A stretch of DNA of 64,000 nt, from NCBI GenBank assembly GCA_046732255.1, contig JBKPMR010000061.1, positions 18,037 to 82,036 on the forward strand. Reading direction: 5' to 3'. A program made the position numbers and the translations under genes. Below the pieces are notes generated by a model. It saw nothing but the letters and a program-made list of their open reading frames with translations, did not search any database and was not told the DNA's origin. This DNA is from DATBLE01 sp046732255 (GTDB taxonomy: Bacteria > Actinomycetota > Thermoleophilia > Gaiellales > Gaiellaceae). This document shows, in pieces, positions 24,427 to 32,886 of this stretch (position 1 is the first letter of the stretch; each line of letters begins with the position of its first letter).

Positions 24427-26247
24427 GTGTCGGCCGTGAGTGCCGCCGCAGCAGCGGTCGCATTGCCCGTGGCCGCGTTCGTGATCTGGTCGCTCCTGCA
24501 CTCGCCGGTCGCGCGGCGTCTTGTCGCCCACCCGACAGGTCAGCGCTGGAGCGAGCTTCCGACCCCGACCTTCGGCGGCGTCGGCATCTTCCTCGGCTTC
24601 GCCGCGGGTATCGCCGCGGCGATCGCGGCAGGGGGTGTCCACGCGCACGAGGAGCTGCTCGGAGTCCTCGGCGCCGCCGCGCTGCTCTTCGTCGCGGGTC
24701 TGGTCGACGACGTCTACACCCTGCCGGCATGGGTCAAGCTCGCCGTCCAGTTCGGCGCCGCCGGGATCGCCTTGGCCGCCGGCCTCTCGGTGCAGATCGT
24801 CTCGAACGACGTGCTGGGGACGATCCTCGGCCTGCTCTGGCTCGTGGGCATGACGAACGCCTTCAACCTGCTGGACAACATGGACGGGCTGGCGGGGACG
24901 CTGGCGCTGATCGCGGCTGCGTTCTTCGCGATCGACGCCGTCACCGTCCACCAGGAGCGGCTGCTGCTGGTGCTCTCGCTCTCCCTCGGCCTCGCCTGCC
25001 TCGGCTTCCTGATCTTCAACTTCCGCCTGGGGAAGCCGGCGCTCGTCTTCATGGGCGACTCCGGGAGCCAGGTGCTCGGCTTCACGCTCGGCGCGCTCGG
25101 GCTGGCGACGAGCTGGAAGGTCGCCGAGACGACCGTCGCGACGTTGCTGCTTCCGGTCCTCGTCCTCGCGATCCCGATCCTGGACACGGCCCTCGTCACC
25201 GCGGTCCGGGTGCGCGAGCGCCGCCCGATCCACCAGGGCGGCAAGGACCACACCTCGCACCGGCTCGTCCGCGGCGGGCTGTCGGAGCAGAAGACGGTGA
25301 TCCTCCTCGACGCGATCGCCGCCGGACTCGGTGCTACCGCCCTTGCCTACAGCGTGCTCGGCGACTACCGGATCACGCTCGTCGGTGTCCTGATCACCTT
25401 CGCGCTGCTCGTCCAGTTCGCCGGCTTCCTCGTCGACCTCGAGCGCGGCGCGGCGATGGAGGACGAGACGGTGCCGGGCGGCTGGCGCATGCGGACGGTC
25501 GTCCTCCATCGCCGCCGACTGTTCGAGGTACTGCTCGACTTCGTCCTCATCTCCGCCTGCTTCACCGCCGCCTACTTCCTGATCGTCCAGGGCACCGGTA
25601 CGACGTACGAGCGCCACGTGTTCACGGTCGCGCTGCCGGCCGTGCTGGTGACGCGATACATCGCGTTCATCCTGCTCGGGCTCTACCACGGCATCTGGCG
25701 CTTCGCCGGATCCCGGGAGGCCGCCTCGATCGTCGTCGGGACCGCCGTCTCCGAGCTCGCGGCAGTCGGCATCGTCGTCCTCACCACGCCCCTCGGCGGC
25801 TTCCCGGTGAGCGTGTTCGTCCTGGACGCCCTCCTCTGCATGGCCGTCATCGGTGGGTCGCGGTTCGGCGAACGAATGCTCTTCCGGGCGCGCTCGACCC
25901 TGCGTGAGCGGGACGCGCGGCGGACGCTGATCGTCGGCGCCGGACGGTCGGGCCGTAGCCTGCTCCGCGAGCTTCGCGAGACAGCGGGCGAGCGCGTCGT
26001 CGGCTTCGTCGACGACGATCCGCGCCTGCACCGCCGACGGCTGCTCGGCGTGCCGGTGCGGGGCGGCACCCTCGACATCGAGCGGATCCTGGCGACCGCC
26101 CATCCCGACACCGTCCTCGTCACCATCCCGCACGCACCGCCGGACCGGCTGGACGCCGTCGTCCGCGCCTGTGCCGCCGCCGCCGTCCCCTGCCGCTTCG
26201 TGCGGCGCGAGACCGACCTCGATCCCGTCGTCGTGCTCGGCGCGTGA
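24427..26247 (+). CDS. WecA-like phosphoglycosyltransferase fused to a CapD-type membrane/Rossmann domain
   Basis: 606-residue membrane protein. Residues 1-340 form a polytopic polyprenyl-phosphate HexNAc-1-phosphate transferase (WecA/MraY family): VDDVYTLP at 93-100, NAFNLLDNMDGL at 144-155, FMGDSG at 208-213 and KDHTSHRL at 273-280. Residues about 360-490 hold four further helices, and LIVGAGRSG at 501-509 starts a Rossmann domain like the N-terminal part of CapD/FlaA1 dehydratases, whose catalytic SDR domain is absent. It likely starts glycan synthesis on a lipid carrier. GTG start, divergent from the zinc-ribbon methyltransferase. Confidence 0.88.
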   Translation: MSAVSAAAAAVALPVAAFVIWSLLHSPVARRLVAHPTGQRWSELPTPTFGGVGIFLGFAAGIAAAIAAGGVHAHEELLGVLGAAALLFVAGLVDDVYTLPAWVKLAVQFGAAGIALAAGLSVQIVSNDVLGTILGLLWLVGMTNAFNLLDNMDGLAGTLALIAAAFFAIDAVTVHQERLLLVLSLSLGLACLGFLIFNFRLGKPALVFMGDSGSQVLGFTLGALGLATSWKVAETTVATLLLPVLVLAIPILDTALVTAVRVRERRPIHQGGKDHTSHRLVRGGLSEQKTVILLDAIAAGLGATALAYSVLGDYRITLVGVLITFALLVQFAGFLVDLERGAAMEDETVPGGWRMRTVVLHRRRLFEVLLDFVLISACFTAAYFLIVQGTGTTYERHVFTVALPAVLVTRYIAFILLGLYHGIWRFAGSREAASIVVGTAVSELAAVGIVVLTTPLGGFPVSVFVLDALLCMAVIGGSRFGERMLFRARSTLRERDARRTLIVGAGRSGRSLLRELRETAGERVVGFVDDDPRLHRRRLLGVPVRGGTLDIERILATAHPDTVLVTIPHAPPDRLDAVVRACAAAAVPCRFVRRETDLDPVVVLGA

Positions 26248-26407
26248 CCGTCGCTCGCGTTCGGGTCGCTCCCGCGGGGGAAACGGCCACGCGCACGCGA
26301 AGCGTGCAACGCCAGCAGAGCCCCCCTGGGGCGCCTGGGGCGCCCCGCGAGCCCCCTTTCGTCGGTCGCGGCGACGGTCGCCCGGCGAACTACGGTGCGG
26401 GTGACCC
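26248..26407. repeat. GC-rich spacer with split family-A repeat
   Basis: 160 nt without a gene. In reverse orientation it reads AAGGGGGCTC, about 70 nt, then GTTTCCCCCGCGGGAGCGA, like family A with an enlarged loop. A second hairpin, GGGGCGCC and GGCGCCCC, lies at about 26333-26346. Confidence 0.5.
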
Positions 26408-28684
26408 GTGAGCGCCGCCGTGCCTGCCGCAACCACCGTCCCCGCCGTCACCGAGCGGACGTGGGCGGACCGGATCACGAACGCGGTCCCGGTCGTCGTC
26501 GCCTACCTGTGGCTCTGCGTGCTCTACGGCTGGCAGACCCGGGGCCACGTGACCCCGTGGCTCTTCACGGACGAGCTGAAGTACACCCAGATCGCACGCA
26601 GCATCGCCGAGACCGGGCAGGCGGCCGAGCGGCATCACTCGGTCGCTTTCGACACGCTCTACACGTACTTCATCGCCCCGTTCTGGCGGATCGACGACGT
26701 CCACACCGCCTACTCGGCGGTCAAGTACTTCAACGTGATCGTGATGACGTCGGCGATCTTCCCGACGTACCTCCTCGCCCGCATGGTCGTCTCGCGACCG
26801 TGGGCGCTCTTCGCCGCCGTGGGTGCGGTCGCGGCCCCGGCGCTGGCGTACTCGTCGTTCATCATCGAGGAACCGGCCGCCTACCCCGCCTGCGCGCTCG
26901 CCTTCCTGCTGATCGCGAAGGGGCTGGTGACACGCTCGTGGCGCTGGAACATCGCAGCCTCGGGGTCGGTCCTCTTCGGCTTGTTCGTCCGCGGCCAGCT
27001 CGCGATCCTGATCGTCGCCTACGTCGTCGCGGTGCTCTTTCTCGTCTGGTCGAGCGAGCCGGTGCGTCGCTGGCGGGCCGGGTGGTCGACATGGGACTGG
27101 GTCGGCTTCGTCGTCCTCACGATCGGCGCGATCATCGTGTTCAGCGCCAGCGTCGGTGCCTTCTCCCAGAGCTGGCTCGTGGCCACCGGCTACTACCGGC
27201 ACCGGATGATCGTCTACGGCCTCTCGGCCGGCGGTGCGTTCGCGACCGGCGTCGGGCTCTTGCCGGTGATCGCCCTGGCGGCGCTGGTCCGCCCGAAGGG
27301 CGTCCCCTCGTCGCGCGAGCTCCGCGCCTTCGTCGCGCTGACGGCGGCGTGCGTGCTCGTCTTCGGGGTCTACACGGCGGTGAAGGCTGCGTTCCTCTCG
27401 ACCGTGTTCTCGACGCTCGTCGAGGAGCGGAACCTGATCTACCTCGGGCCGCTCCTGTTCATCGCCACCGCGCTCGCCTTCCAGCGCCGGCGGCTCAACC
27501 TCTGGGCCGTCGCCGCCAGCGCGGGCTTCGTCCTGTACGTGATCCTGACCACGCACTACCAGCTCGACTGGCCGTACTTCGAGGCGCTCGGCTTCGGGGT
27601 CGTGCAGATGGCGAACCGCGACCTCGCGTTCGACGTGGGCGACATCAAGGTCCTGCTCTCCGTCGTGCTCGTCGTCTCGCTCGCGCTCCTGCTCCTGCCC
27701 GGGCTGCGCTCGGTCGCGAGGCGCCGCTGGGCGAGCACGGGAATCGTGGCGACCGCAGTCGTGCTCCTGCTCGCGTGGAACGTTGCCGGCGAGGTTTCCG
27801 CGTCGAACGGCGTCAACGTCTTCTCCCGGAACCTCCTGCAGAACTTCCCGACGCCGCCGACGTGGATCGACGACGCGACCGGCGGCAAGCCGACGATCTA
27901 CCTCGGCCAGAAGATCACCGACCCGCAGGGGATCTGGCTGATGGAGTTCTGGAACCGCGGCTTGACCTACGTCTGGAGCCTGGACGGAACCGCGCCGCCT
28001 CCCGGCCGCCAGGCGCCGGGCTTCGTCACGCCCGACGCCGGCCCGGACGGCCGGCTCACCGGCCAGTCGATCCCGACCGGAGCGCCGGCCGGAGTCGACT
28101 ACATGGTCGCCGACGTGGACATCCAGGTCCAGGGCAAGGAGATTCTCCGCCCGACCACGCAGTCGGTGATCACCGAGGACGCGTTCGGCTTCCCAATCCA
28201 CAAAGTGGTCACCGCGCCGGCACCGTGGCGGCTGCTCAAGATCGACCGGCCGCTGCGGCTGTCGAGCACGCCGACCGGAATCGACCCGGACGGCTGGGTG
28301 ACACCGCCACTCGGATCCCCGGAGGGCGCTCCGGCCTTCAGCGCCTACAACCAGTTCTCCACGCCAGGCGGCAAGCCGGGCTGGATCAGAATCGTCGTCT
28401 CGCGAGCAGGCTGGCAGGGCACGGACAAGCCGGGCAAGGTGACGATCACGGTGGGGCCGCTCGTCCGCGGAGCCGACAAGCAGCCGGCGTTGGGGAAGGT
28501 CTCCCAGGTACTCCACTGGACGGTGCACAGCGGCAAGACGCGCGTGTTCTACGTGCGGGCCGTGCCCCCGACGCGCGTGGAGCTGACCGTGTCGCCGACG
28601 TTCTCGCCGCACGACTTCGGCGGCGGCGACCGCCGCCAGCTGGGTGCGCAGGCCTCCTACTCGTTCTCTCCGACCCGGCCCTAA
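26408..28684 (+). CDS. Large polytopic glycosyltransferase-like protein (GT39/ArnT-type)
   Basis: 758 residues with about 12 membrane helices up to residue 465, then a soluble extracytoplasmic region. LFTDELKYTQIARSIAETG in the first outer loop carries the acidic Asp-Glu pair expected for the catalytic base of GT-C enzymes using lipid-linked sugars. The C-terminal ~290 residues are beta-rich, probably periplasmic/extracellular. It is a paralogue of 34889-36982, which has MVDELVYSELAKSFADTG at the same place. It likely moves a sugar onto a glycan outside the membrane. GTG start. Confidence 0.78.
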   Translation: MSAAVPAATTVPAVTERTWADRITNAVPVVVAYLWLCVLYGWQTRGHVTPWLFTDELKYTQIARSIAETGQAAERHHSVAFDTLYTYFIAPFWRIDDVHTAYSAVKYFNVIVMTSAIFPTYLLARMVVSRPWALFAAVGAVAAPALAYSSFIIEEPAAYPACALAFLLIAKGLVTRSWRWNIAASGSVLFGLFVRGQLAILIVAYVVAVLFLVWSSEPVRRWRAGWSTWDWVGFVVLTIGAIIVFSASVGAFSQSWLVATGYYRHRMIVYGLSAGGAFATGVGLLPVIALAALVRPKGVPSSRELRAFVALTAACVLVFGVYTAVKAAFLSTVFSTLVEERNLIYLGPLLFIATALAFQRRRLNLWAVAASAGFVLYVILTTHYQLDWPYFEALGFGVVQMANRDLAFDVGDIKVLLSVVLVVSLALLLLPGLRSVARRRWASTGIVATAVVLLLAWNVAGEVSASNGVNVFSRNLLQNFPTPPTWIDDATGGKPTIYLGQKITDPQGIWLMEFWNRGLTYVWSLDGTAPPPGRQAPGFVTPDAGPDGRLTGQSIPTGAPAGVDYMVADVDIQVQGKEILRPTTQSVITEDAFGFPIHKVVTAPAPWRLLKIDRPLRLSSTPTGIDPDGWVTPPLGSPEGAPAFSAYNQFSTPGGKPGWIRIVVSRAGWQGTDKPGKVTITVGPLVRGADKQPALGKVSQVLHWTVHSGKTRVFYVRAVPPTRVELTVSPTFSPHDFGGGDRRQLGAQASYSFSPTRP

Positions 28685-28737
28685 GGGCCAGCCTCTACGT
28701 CGGTTCACTTACTGCGACCTGACACCTGACCGGTATC

Positions 28738-29184
28738 GTGCCGCGCGTCATGCAGACACCTATCTGGATCCGCCGTCTCGCCGTTGCCGCCGCCGTGACT
28801 GCGCTCGCGGTGGCCGGAACGGCTGCCGGCGCCGCCGGCCGGACCGTCTCGCTCACGCTCACCGGAACGCATACCAAGTTCGCCGCTAAGTGCACGAATG
28901 CCCGAACGGACCCCTACTCGACCGTCAGCCGCGGGGCCGCCTTCACCCTCGTCGGCGCGGTACGACCGGTGCCGGCGAAACCCGGCTGGCGAGTGCGCGT
29001 CGTCGTCAAGCGCTGCGTCGGCGGTCACTACAGCAAGGTCTGGACGGGAACGACGCCGGGCCGGACGGGAGGGACGTTCCGGATCGCCTACACGCCGAAG
29101 AGCGCCGGGCTCTTCATCGCCGTCGCCGACTACGGCAAGGATCCGAACGTCTCCAGCCGCAAGGTCCGACTTCACGTCCGCTGA
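28738..29184 (+). CDS. Small secreted Ig-like protein
   Basis: 148 residues with a signal peptide: WIRRLAVAAAVTALAVAGTAAGAAG, possibly cleaved after AGA/GAAG. The mature part (RTVSLTLTGTHTKFAAKC..., GGTFRIAYTPKSAGLFIAV) looks like one Ig-like or fibronectin-like beta domain with two Cys. GTG 28738 or ATG 28750 could start it. It ends 13 nt into the convergent methyltransferase. Function unknown; secreted, perhaps wall-associated. Confidence 0.7.
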   Translation: MPRVMQTPIWIRRLAVAAAVTALAVAGTAAGAAGRTVSLTLTGTHTKFAAKCTNARTDPYSTVSRGAAFTLVGAVRPVPAKPGWRVRVVVKRCVGGHYSKVWTGTTPGRTGGTFRIAYTPKSAGLFIAVADYGKDPNVSSRKVRLHVR

Positions 29185-29759
29185 CGCCACGCGGCGACCA
29201 GGTAGGTAAACCGGTGCCGAAGGGCGATCCGCGCCAGCGGCCCACTCCGCTCGGCGGCGACGAGCACGGTGCCGACCGGACGCGGTAGCGCCCGCGTCTG
29301 CGGAACGAAGAACGGCCGCATCGAGACGGCGTCGAGGCCCGCAGCGCGGAGGTCGGCCTCGACGGCGGCCGGCGCGTACTGGCGGGGGTTGAGGTCGAAG
29401 ACGAGCTTGCGTTCGGTGAAGCCGGCGACGTGCCGGAAGAACGCACGCCGGTCGGGCGCGTAGTAGAGCGCGCGAAAGAGCGTGGTCGCCGCGACCGGCC
29501 GATCCGGCCGGAACGTGTTCAGATCGGCGTGCACGATCACGCGCCCCTTCGACGCGCCCTCCTCGACCATCTTCGGGTCGGCGTCGACGCCGAGGTACTC
29601 GACCCCCGGCAGGAAATCGCCGAGACCGCCGTCGCCGCAGGCGAGGTCGAGGAGCCGGTCGCCGGGCTCGAGCTGCGGCCCGAGCGACAGGATCACCTCC
29701 GCCCGGTGCCGCAGGTAGGGCACCGGGTCGGCATAGGCGCGGTCGGTCCACGTGGTCAT
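29172..29759 (-). CDS. Class I SAM-dependent methyltransferase
   Basis: 195 residues. RLLDLACGDGGLGDFLPGVEYLGVDADP shows the SAM loop and the acidic residue after strand 2; FDLNPRQYAP lies in the second half. Short methyltransferases of this type act on small molecules or glycans. The ATG faces the divergent ATPase gene across a 79-nt region with an operator-like palindrome. Confidence 0.75.
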   Translation of the reverse strand: MTTWTDRAYADPVPYLRHRAEVILSLGPQLEPGDRLLDLACGDGGLGDFLPGVEYLGVDADPKMVEEGASKGRVIVHADLNTFRPDRPVAATTLFRALYYAPDRRAFFRHVAGFTERKLVFDLNPRQYAPAAVEADLRAAGLDAVSMRPFFVPQTRALPRPVGTVLVAAERSGPLARIALRHRFTYLVAAWRQRT

Positions 29760-29777
29760 CTAATGCGCGTACCTGCG

Positions 29778-29795
29778 ATTCGCATACCTGCGAAT
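29778..29795. promoter_or_regulatory. Operator-like palindrome between methyltransferase and ATPase genes
   Basis: ATTCGCA-TACC-TGCGAAT, perfect 7-bp arms. A related half, GCGTACCTGCGATT, lies directly before it (29767-29780), so CGYATACCTGCGA is repeated in tandem. It suits a dimeric regulator controlling the divergent genes. Confidence 0.6.
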
Positions 29796-29838
29796 GACGA
29801 CTGTGCGTATCATCGCGCACGCCTGGTAGCGTACAAGG

Positions 29839-30990
29839 ATGGCAGCCGCACGAAATCCGTTCCGCTTCGGCGATCTCGCCCTCGACGAGGCGTTCACCGA
29901 TCGTGAGAGCGAGCTCCGCGCCCTCGAGGCAGACATCCTGAACGGGCAGAACGTGGTCATCCTCGCTCCCCGACGCTACGGGAAATCGTCGCTCGTGTGG
30001 CGCGCCGCCCAGCGTCTGACCGCGAAGAAGGTGCTCGTCGCCCAGGTCGACCTGATGACGGCGGCGACCAAGGAGCAGTTCGCCGCCAAGCTCGCCCAGG
30101 CGATCTACGAGGAGATCGCCTCTCCGCTCTACCGCGCCCGCGAGCGGGCGGCGAACGTCTTCCGCAGCCTGCGAATCACGCCGACGATGACACTCGATCC
30201 CGTCGACGGCTCGGTCCGCTTCAGCTTCACCGCCGGCTACGCGCCCGAGGACGTGGACGCCACGCTCGAGCGGCTGCTCCAGCTGCCGGCGGAGCTGTCC
30301 GCCGAGCGCAAGCGACGGGTGTGTCTCGTCTTCGACGAGTTCCAGGAAGTGCTCGAGCTGGACCCGAGCCTGCCCGCGCTGATGCGCGCCGTCTTCCAGG
30401 CGCAGCCGGAGGTCGCCCACGTATACCTCGGCAGCAAACGGGCGATGATGGCGAGGCTCTTCAACGACGAGAACGAGCCCTTCTGGCGGAGCGCCAAGCT
30501 CATGGAGCTCGGGGTGATCGCCCCAGACGAGTTCGCCCCGTTCATCCGCAACCGGTTCGAGGGCACCGGACGCCGGATCGGCGACGACGCGCTTGCCGGC
30601 GTGCTCACGACCACCCGCGGCCACCCGTACGCGACACAGGAGCTCTGCTACCACCTCTGGGAGGAGACGCCGGCCAGGCGCACGGCGGGCGAAGCCGAGC
30701 TCGACGCCGCGGTCGCCCGCGTCCTGCGGTCCGAGAACGCCCATTTCACCCTGATCTGGGACCGCGCCTCGCGCGTCCAGCGCGCGACGCTCCAGGCGCT
30801 CGCCGCGGAGCCGCTCGTCTCCGCCACCGCCCGCGAGTTCCGCCGCCGGCACGGTCTGCCCGGCGGCTCGAGTGTCCAGCGTGCGCTCGACGCCCTGGTC
30901 GCCGAGGAGCTCGTCGTCCGCGAGGCGGCCGGCTCGTACCGGATCGCCGAGCCGTTCCTCGCCGAGTGGATCCTGCGCCTACCTGCCTAG
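29839..30990 (+). CDS. AAA ATPase of the archaeal-ATPase type with C-terminal winged helix
   Basis: 383 residues. Walker A VILAPRRYGKSSLVWRA at about 35-50, Walker B VCLVFDEFQEV at about 155-165, sensor-1-like VYLGSKRAMM. The C-terminal ~90 residues (VQRATLQALAAEP..., SVQRALDALVAEELVVREAAGSYRIAEP) form a winged-helix domain. This matches ATPase_2-like (PF01637) proteins, NTPases of mostly unknown role related to STAND and ORC families. It is a single gene inside a glycan locus with its own palindrome upstream. Partner and trigger unknown. Confidence 0.82.
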   Translation: MAAARNPFRFGDLALDEAFTDRESELRALEADILNGQNVVILAPRRYGKSSLVWRAAQRLTAKKVLVAQVDLMTAATKEQFAAKLAQAIYEEIASPLYRARERAANVFRSLRITPTMTLDPVDGSVRFSFTAGYAPEDVDATLERLLQLPAELSAERKRRVCLVFDEFQEVLELDPSLPALMRAVFQAQPEVAHVYLGSKRAMMARLFNDENEPFWRSAKLMELGVIAPDEFAPFIRNRFEGTGRRIGDDALAGVLTTTRGHPYATQELCYHLWEETPARRTAGEAELDAAVARVLRSENAHFTLIWDRASRVQRATLQALAAEPLVSATAREFRRRHGLPGGSSVQRALDALVAEELVVREAAGSYRIAEPFLAEWILRLPA

Positions 30991-31734
30991 GAGGCGTTCC
31001 GGGTGCTTGCGGACGAACCGCATGATCGACCGCCAGTGCCAGAGCGTGCGTCGCGTCCAGAAGGTTCGGTCGGTGAGCGCGTCCCAGCGGTGGCGCACGA
31101 CCGCGTCCGGCACGTACCACCGCTCCCAGCCTGCTTTCGCCGCCCGGTAGCAGAGGTCGATCTCCTCCCCGTACATCCGGAACCCGGCGTCGTAACCGCC
31201 GAGCTCGTCGAGCATCGACCGGCGGAGGAGCAGGGAGCCGCCGAGCATCCAGTCCGCCTCGACCGGCTCGGTCGGCCGCTCGTCGAGGTTGTAGTGCGCG
31301 CGCTGGTGCTCGAGCGGTGGGAAGAGGCGGCGGAGCGGCGTGCGCCGGACGAGCGTGCCGGTCACCGTCGGGAAGCGGCGGCGTGACGGCTGCCACGAGC
31401 CGTCGGGATTCTCCAGGCGCGGGCCCGCGATCCCGCAGCGGGGACGGGACTCGAGGAAGTCGGCCAGTGTCGCCACCGCGCGGGGTTGAGGGACGGCGTC
31501 CGGATTGTTGACCAGCACAAGCTCGCCGCGCGTCTCGGCGATCCCGCGGTTCATGTTCGCGGCGTAGCTCAGCGGCCGGCCGTTCTCGACCACGCGCGCG
31601 CCGTGGACGTCGTCGGGGAGGCTGTCCGGGACGTTCGCGATCACCACGATCTCGTCGACCTCGGGCGCGAGCGCCGGCAGCGACTCGGCGAGCTCCTCGC
31701 GGTGGCCGTGCGAGACGACGATCGCCGAGATCAC
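30979..31734 (-). CDS. GT2 glycosyltransferase (rhamnosyltransferase-like)
   Basis: 251 residues. ISAIVVSHGHREELAESLPAL starts the GT-A fold. VLVNNPDAVPQPRAV replaces the classic DxD with NPDA, as in WbbL-like rhamnosyltransferases. ADWMLGGSLLLRRSMLDELGGYD and MYGEEIDLCYRAAKAGW are strong WbbL-type motifs. GTG start in a GTGA overlap with the upstream GT4. It convergently overlaps the ATPase end by 12 nt. Confidence 0.86.
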   Translation of the reverse strand: MISAIVVSHGHREELAESLPALAPEVDEIVVIANVPDSLPDDVHGARVVENGRPLSYAANMNRGIAETRGELVLVNNPDAVPQPRAVATLADFLESRPRCGIAGPRLENPDGSWQPSRRRFPTVTGTLVRRTPLRRLFPPLEHQRAHYNLDERPTEPVEADWMLGGSLLLRRSMLDELGGYDAGFRMYGEEIDLCYRAAKAGWERWYVPDAVVRHRWDALTDRTFWTRRTLWHWRSIMRFVRKHPERLLGR

Positions 31735-32750
31735 TCTGCGAGCGCTCCGCGGTAGACATCGAGCGTTCGGCGGGCCGTCTCCTCCCAGCTGAACGCCTTC
31801 GCGCGCTCGAGACCGGCAGCGACCAGACGGTCGCGCTCGGTCAGGGCGGTACGGACAGCTTCGGTCAGATCGCCGTCCGAGTAGACGGCGGCGTCCCCGG
31901 CCACCTCGCGGAGCGCAGCGTCTTCGGAGACGACGACCGGGGTACCGCAGGCCATCGCCTCGAGTACGGGCAGCCCGAACCCCTCGTAGCGCGAAGGAAG
32001 GAGGAGGGCGGCGGCGCCGCGGTACAGGTTCGCGAGCTCCGCCTTGTCGACGTAGCCGCGGAGATCCGCGCCGAGCGCCGAAAGCTCGCGTGCAAGCGCG
32101 GGCTCGCGCTCCGGGCCTGCGACGACGAGCGGGAGCCCGACCTGCTGCGCGGCGCGGGCGGCGGCGAGCGGGTCCTTCCGCGCCTGGACCGCGCCGACGT
32201 AGAGGAGGTATCCGCCGCCGGCGACCTCACCCGGCCCGAAGGCGGGATCGACGCCGTGCGGCGTGACCGTGACCTTCTCCGGCGGGATCCCGTACAGGTC
32301 GACGAGGTCTCGCTTCGTCCGCTCGCTCACCGCGATCACGTGTTTCGCGCGGCGGGCGGCGCGCGGGACGACGCGCTTGAAGACGAGGCGGTCGCGGCGG
32401 CTCATCGCCGCTGCGTCGCGCTCGAACGAGAGGTCGTGGATCGTCACCACCGCCGGGCACGGGTAGCGAAGCGGCAGCGCATGCTCGAAGTGGGCGAGCG
32501 CCGGCCGGAGCCGGCGAAGCAGTCGCGGCAGCGACCACGCCATCCGCAGCTCCTGCGAGCCGGTGCCCAGGCGAACGGCGTCGACGCCGGAGGGCACGAG
32601 CTCCGGGTGGCGTGTCACAGCCGCGAACCGGAAGTCTCCGCCGCCGAGCTCCGGCAGGAGGCGGACGAGATTCTCGACGTAGGTCTCGTCCCCGGTCCGT
32701 TGCCGGCCGAGGACGTCGGCGTCGATCAGCACGAGCTCGGCGCTGCTCAT
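31731..32750 (-). CDS. GT4 glycosyltransferase
   Basis: 339 residues, GT-B fold. The acceptor half has FEHALPLRYPCPAVVTIHDLSFE; the donor half has LLYVGAVQARKDP and the EX7E region SRYEGFGLPVLEAMACGTPVVVS. I use ATG 32750, preceded by GGAGGGGACTGG, an excellent ribosome-binding site. An upstream in-frame ATG at 32768 would start inside a GGGGTCTGACCCC repeat. Retaining transferase with an unknown nucleotide sugar. Confidence 0.9.
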   Translation of the reverse strand: MSSAELVLIDADVLGRQRTGDETYVENLVRLLPELGGGDFRFAAVTRHPELVPSGVDAVRLGTGSQELRMAWSLPRLLRRLRPALAHFEHALPLRYPCPAVVTIHDLSFERDAAAMSRRDRLVFKRVVPRAARRAKHVIAVSERTKRDLVDLYGIPPEKVTVTPHGVDPAFGPGEVAGGGYLLYVGAVQARKDPLAAARAAQQVGLPLVVAGPEREPALARELSALGADLRGYVDKAELANLYRGAAALLLPSRYEGFGLPVLEAMACGTPVVVSEDAALREVAGDAAVYSDGDLTEAVRTALTERDRLVAAGLERAKAFSWEETARRTLDVYRGALAE

Positions 32751-32770
32751 CCAGTCCCCTCCGGACATGG

Positions 32771-32877
32771 CCGGGGTCTGACCCCGGCAGCGGCTGCAAA
32801 CGGCACGGCCGACCGGTCACGCTCCGCGTGGTTATGCGGCGTGGTATCCCACTTGGCCATGTCAGGGGTCTGACCCC
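32771..32877. repeat. Inverted pair of GGGGTCTGACCCC palindromes (family C)
   Basis: CCGGGGTC-T-GACCCCGG at about 32771-32787 and GGGGTC-T-GACCCC at about 32865-32877. The flanks GACATGGCC and GGCCATGTC are mirror images, so the pair forms a REPIN-like unit of about 115 nt between two GT4 genes. No gene is visible inside. Confidence 0.75.
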
Positions 32878-32886
32878 GGCCACGGC

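Noticed and set aside
24379..26478. 699-codon minus-strand frame with many charged residues
   Set aside because: Antisense of the WecA-like fusion; no motif, repetitive composition.
26390..28722. Long open frames on both strands over the GT39-like gene
   Set aside because: Only the frame 26408-28684 shows membrane helices and conserved motifs; the others are charge-rich shadows.
28690..28895. Minus-strand frame opposite the small secreted protein
   Set aside because: No signal or domain, whereas the plus strand has a clear signal peptide.
29839..30990. Multi-gene defence system around the AAA ATPase
   Set aside because: Neighbours on both sides are ordinary methyltransferase and glycosyltransferase genes, with no effector-like gene in the same operon.
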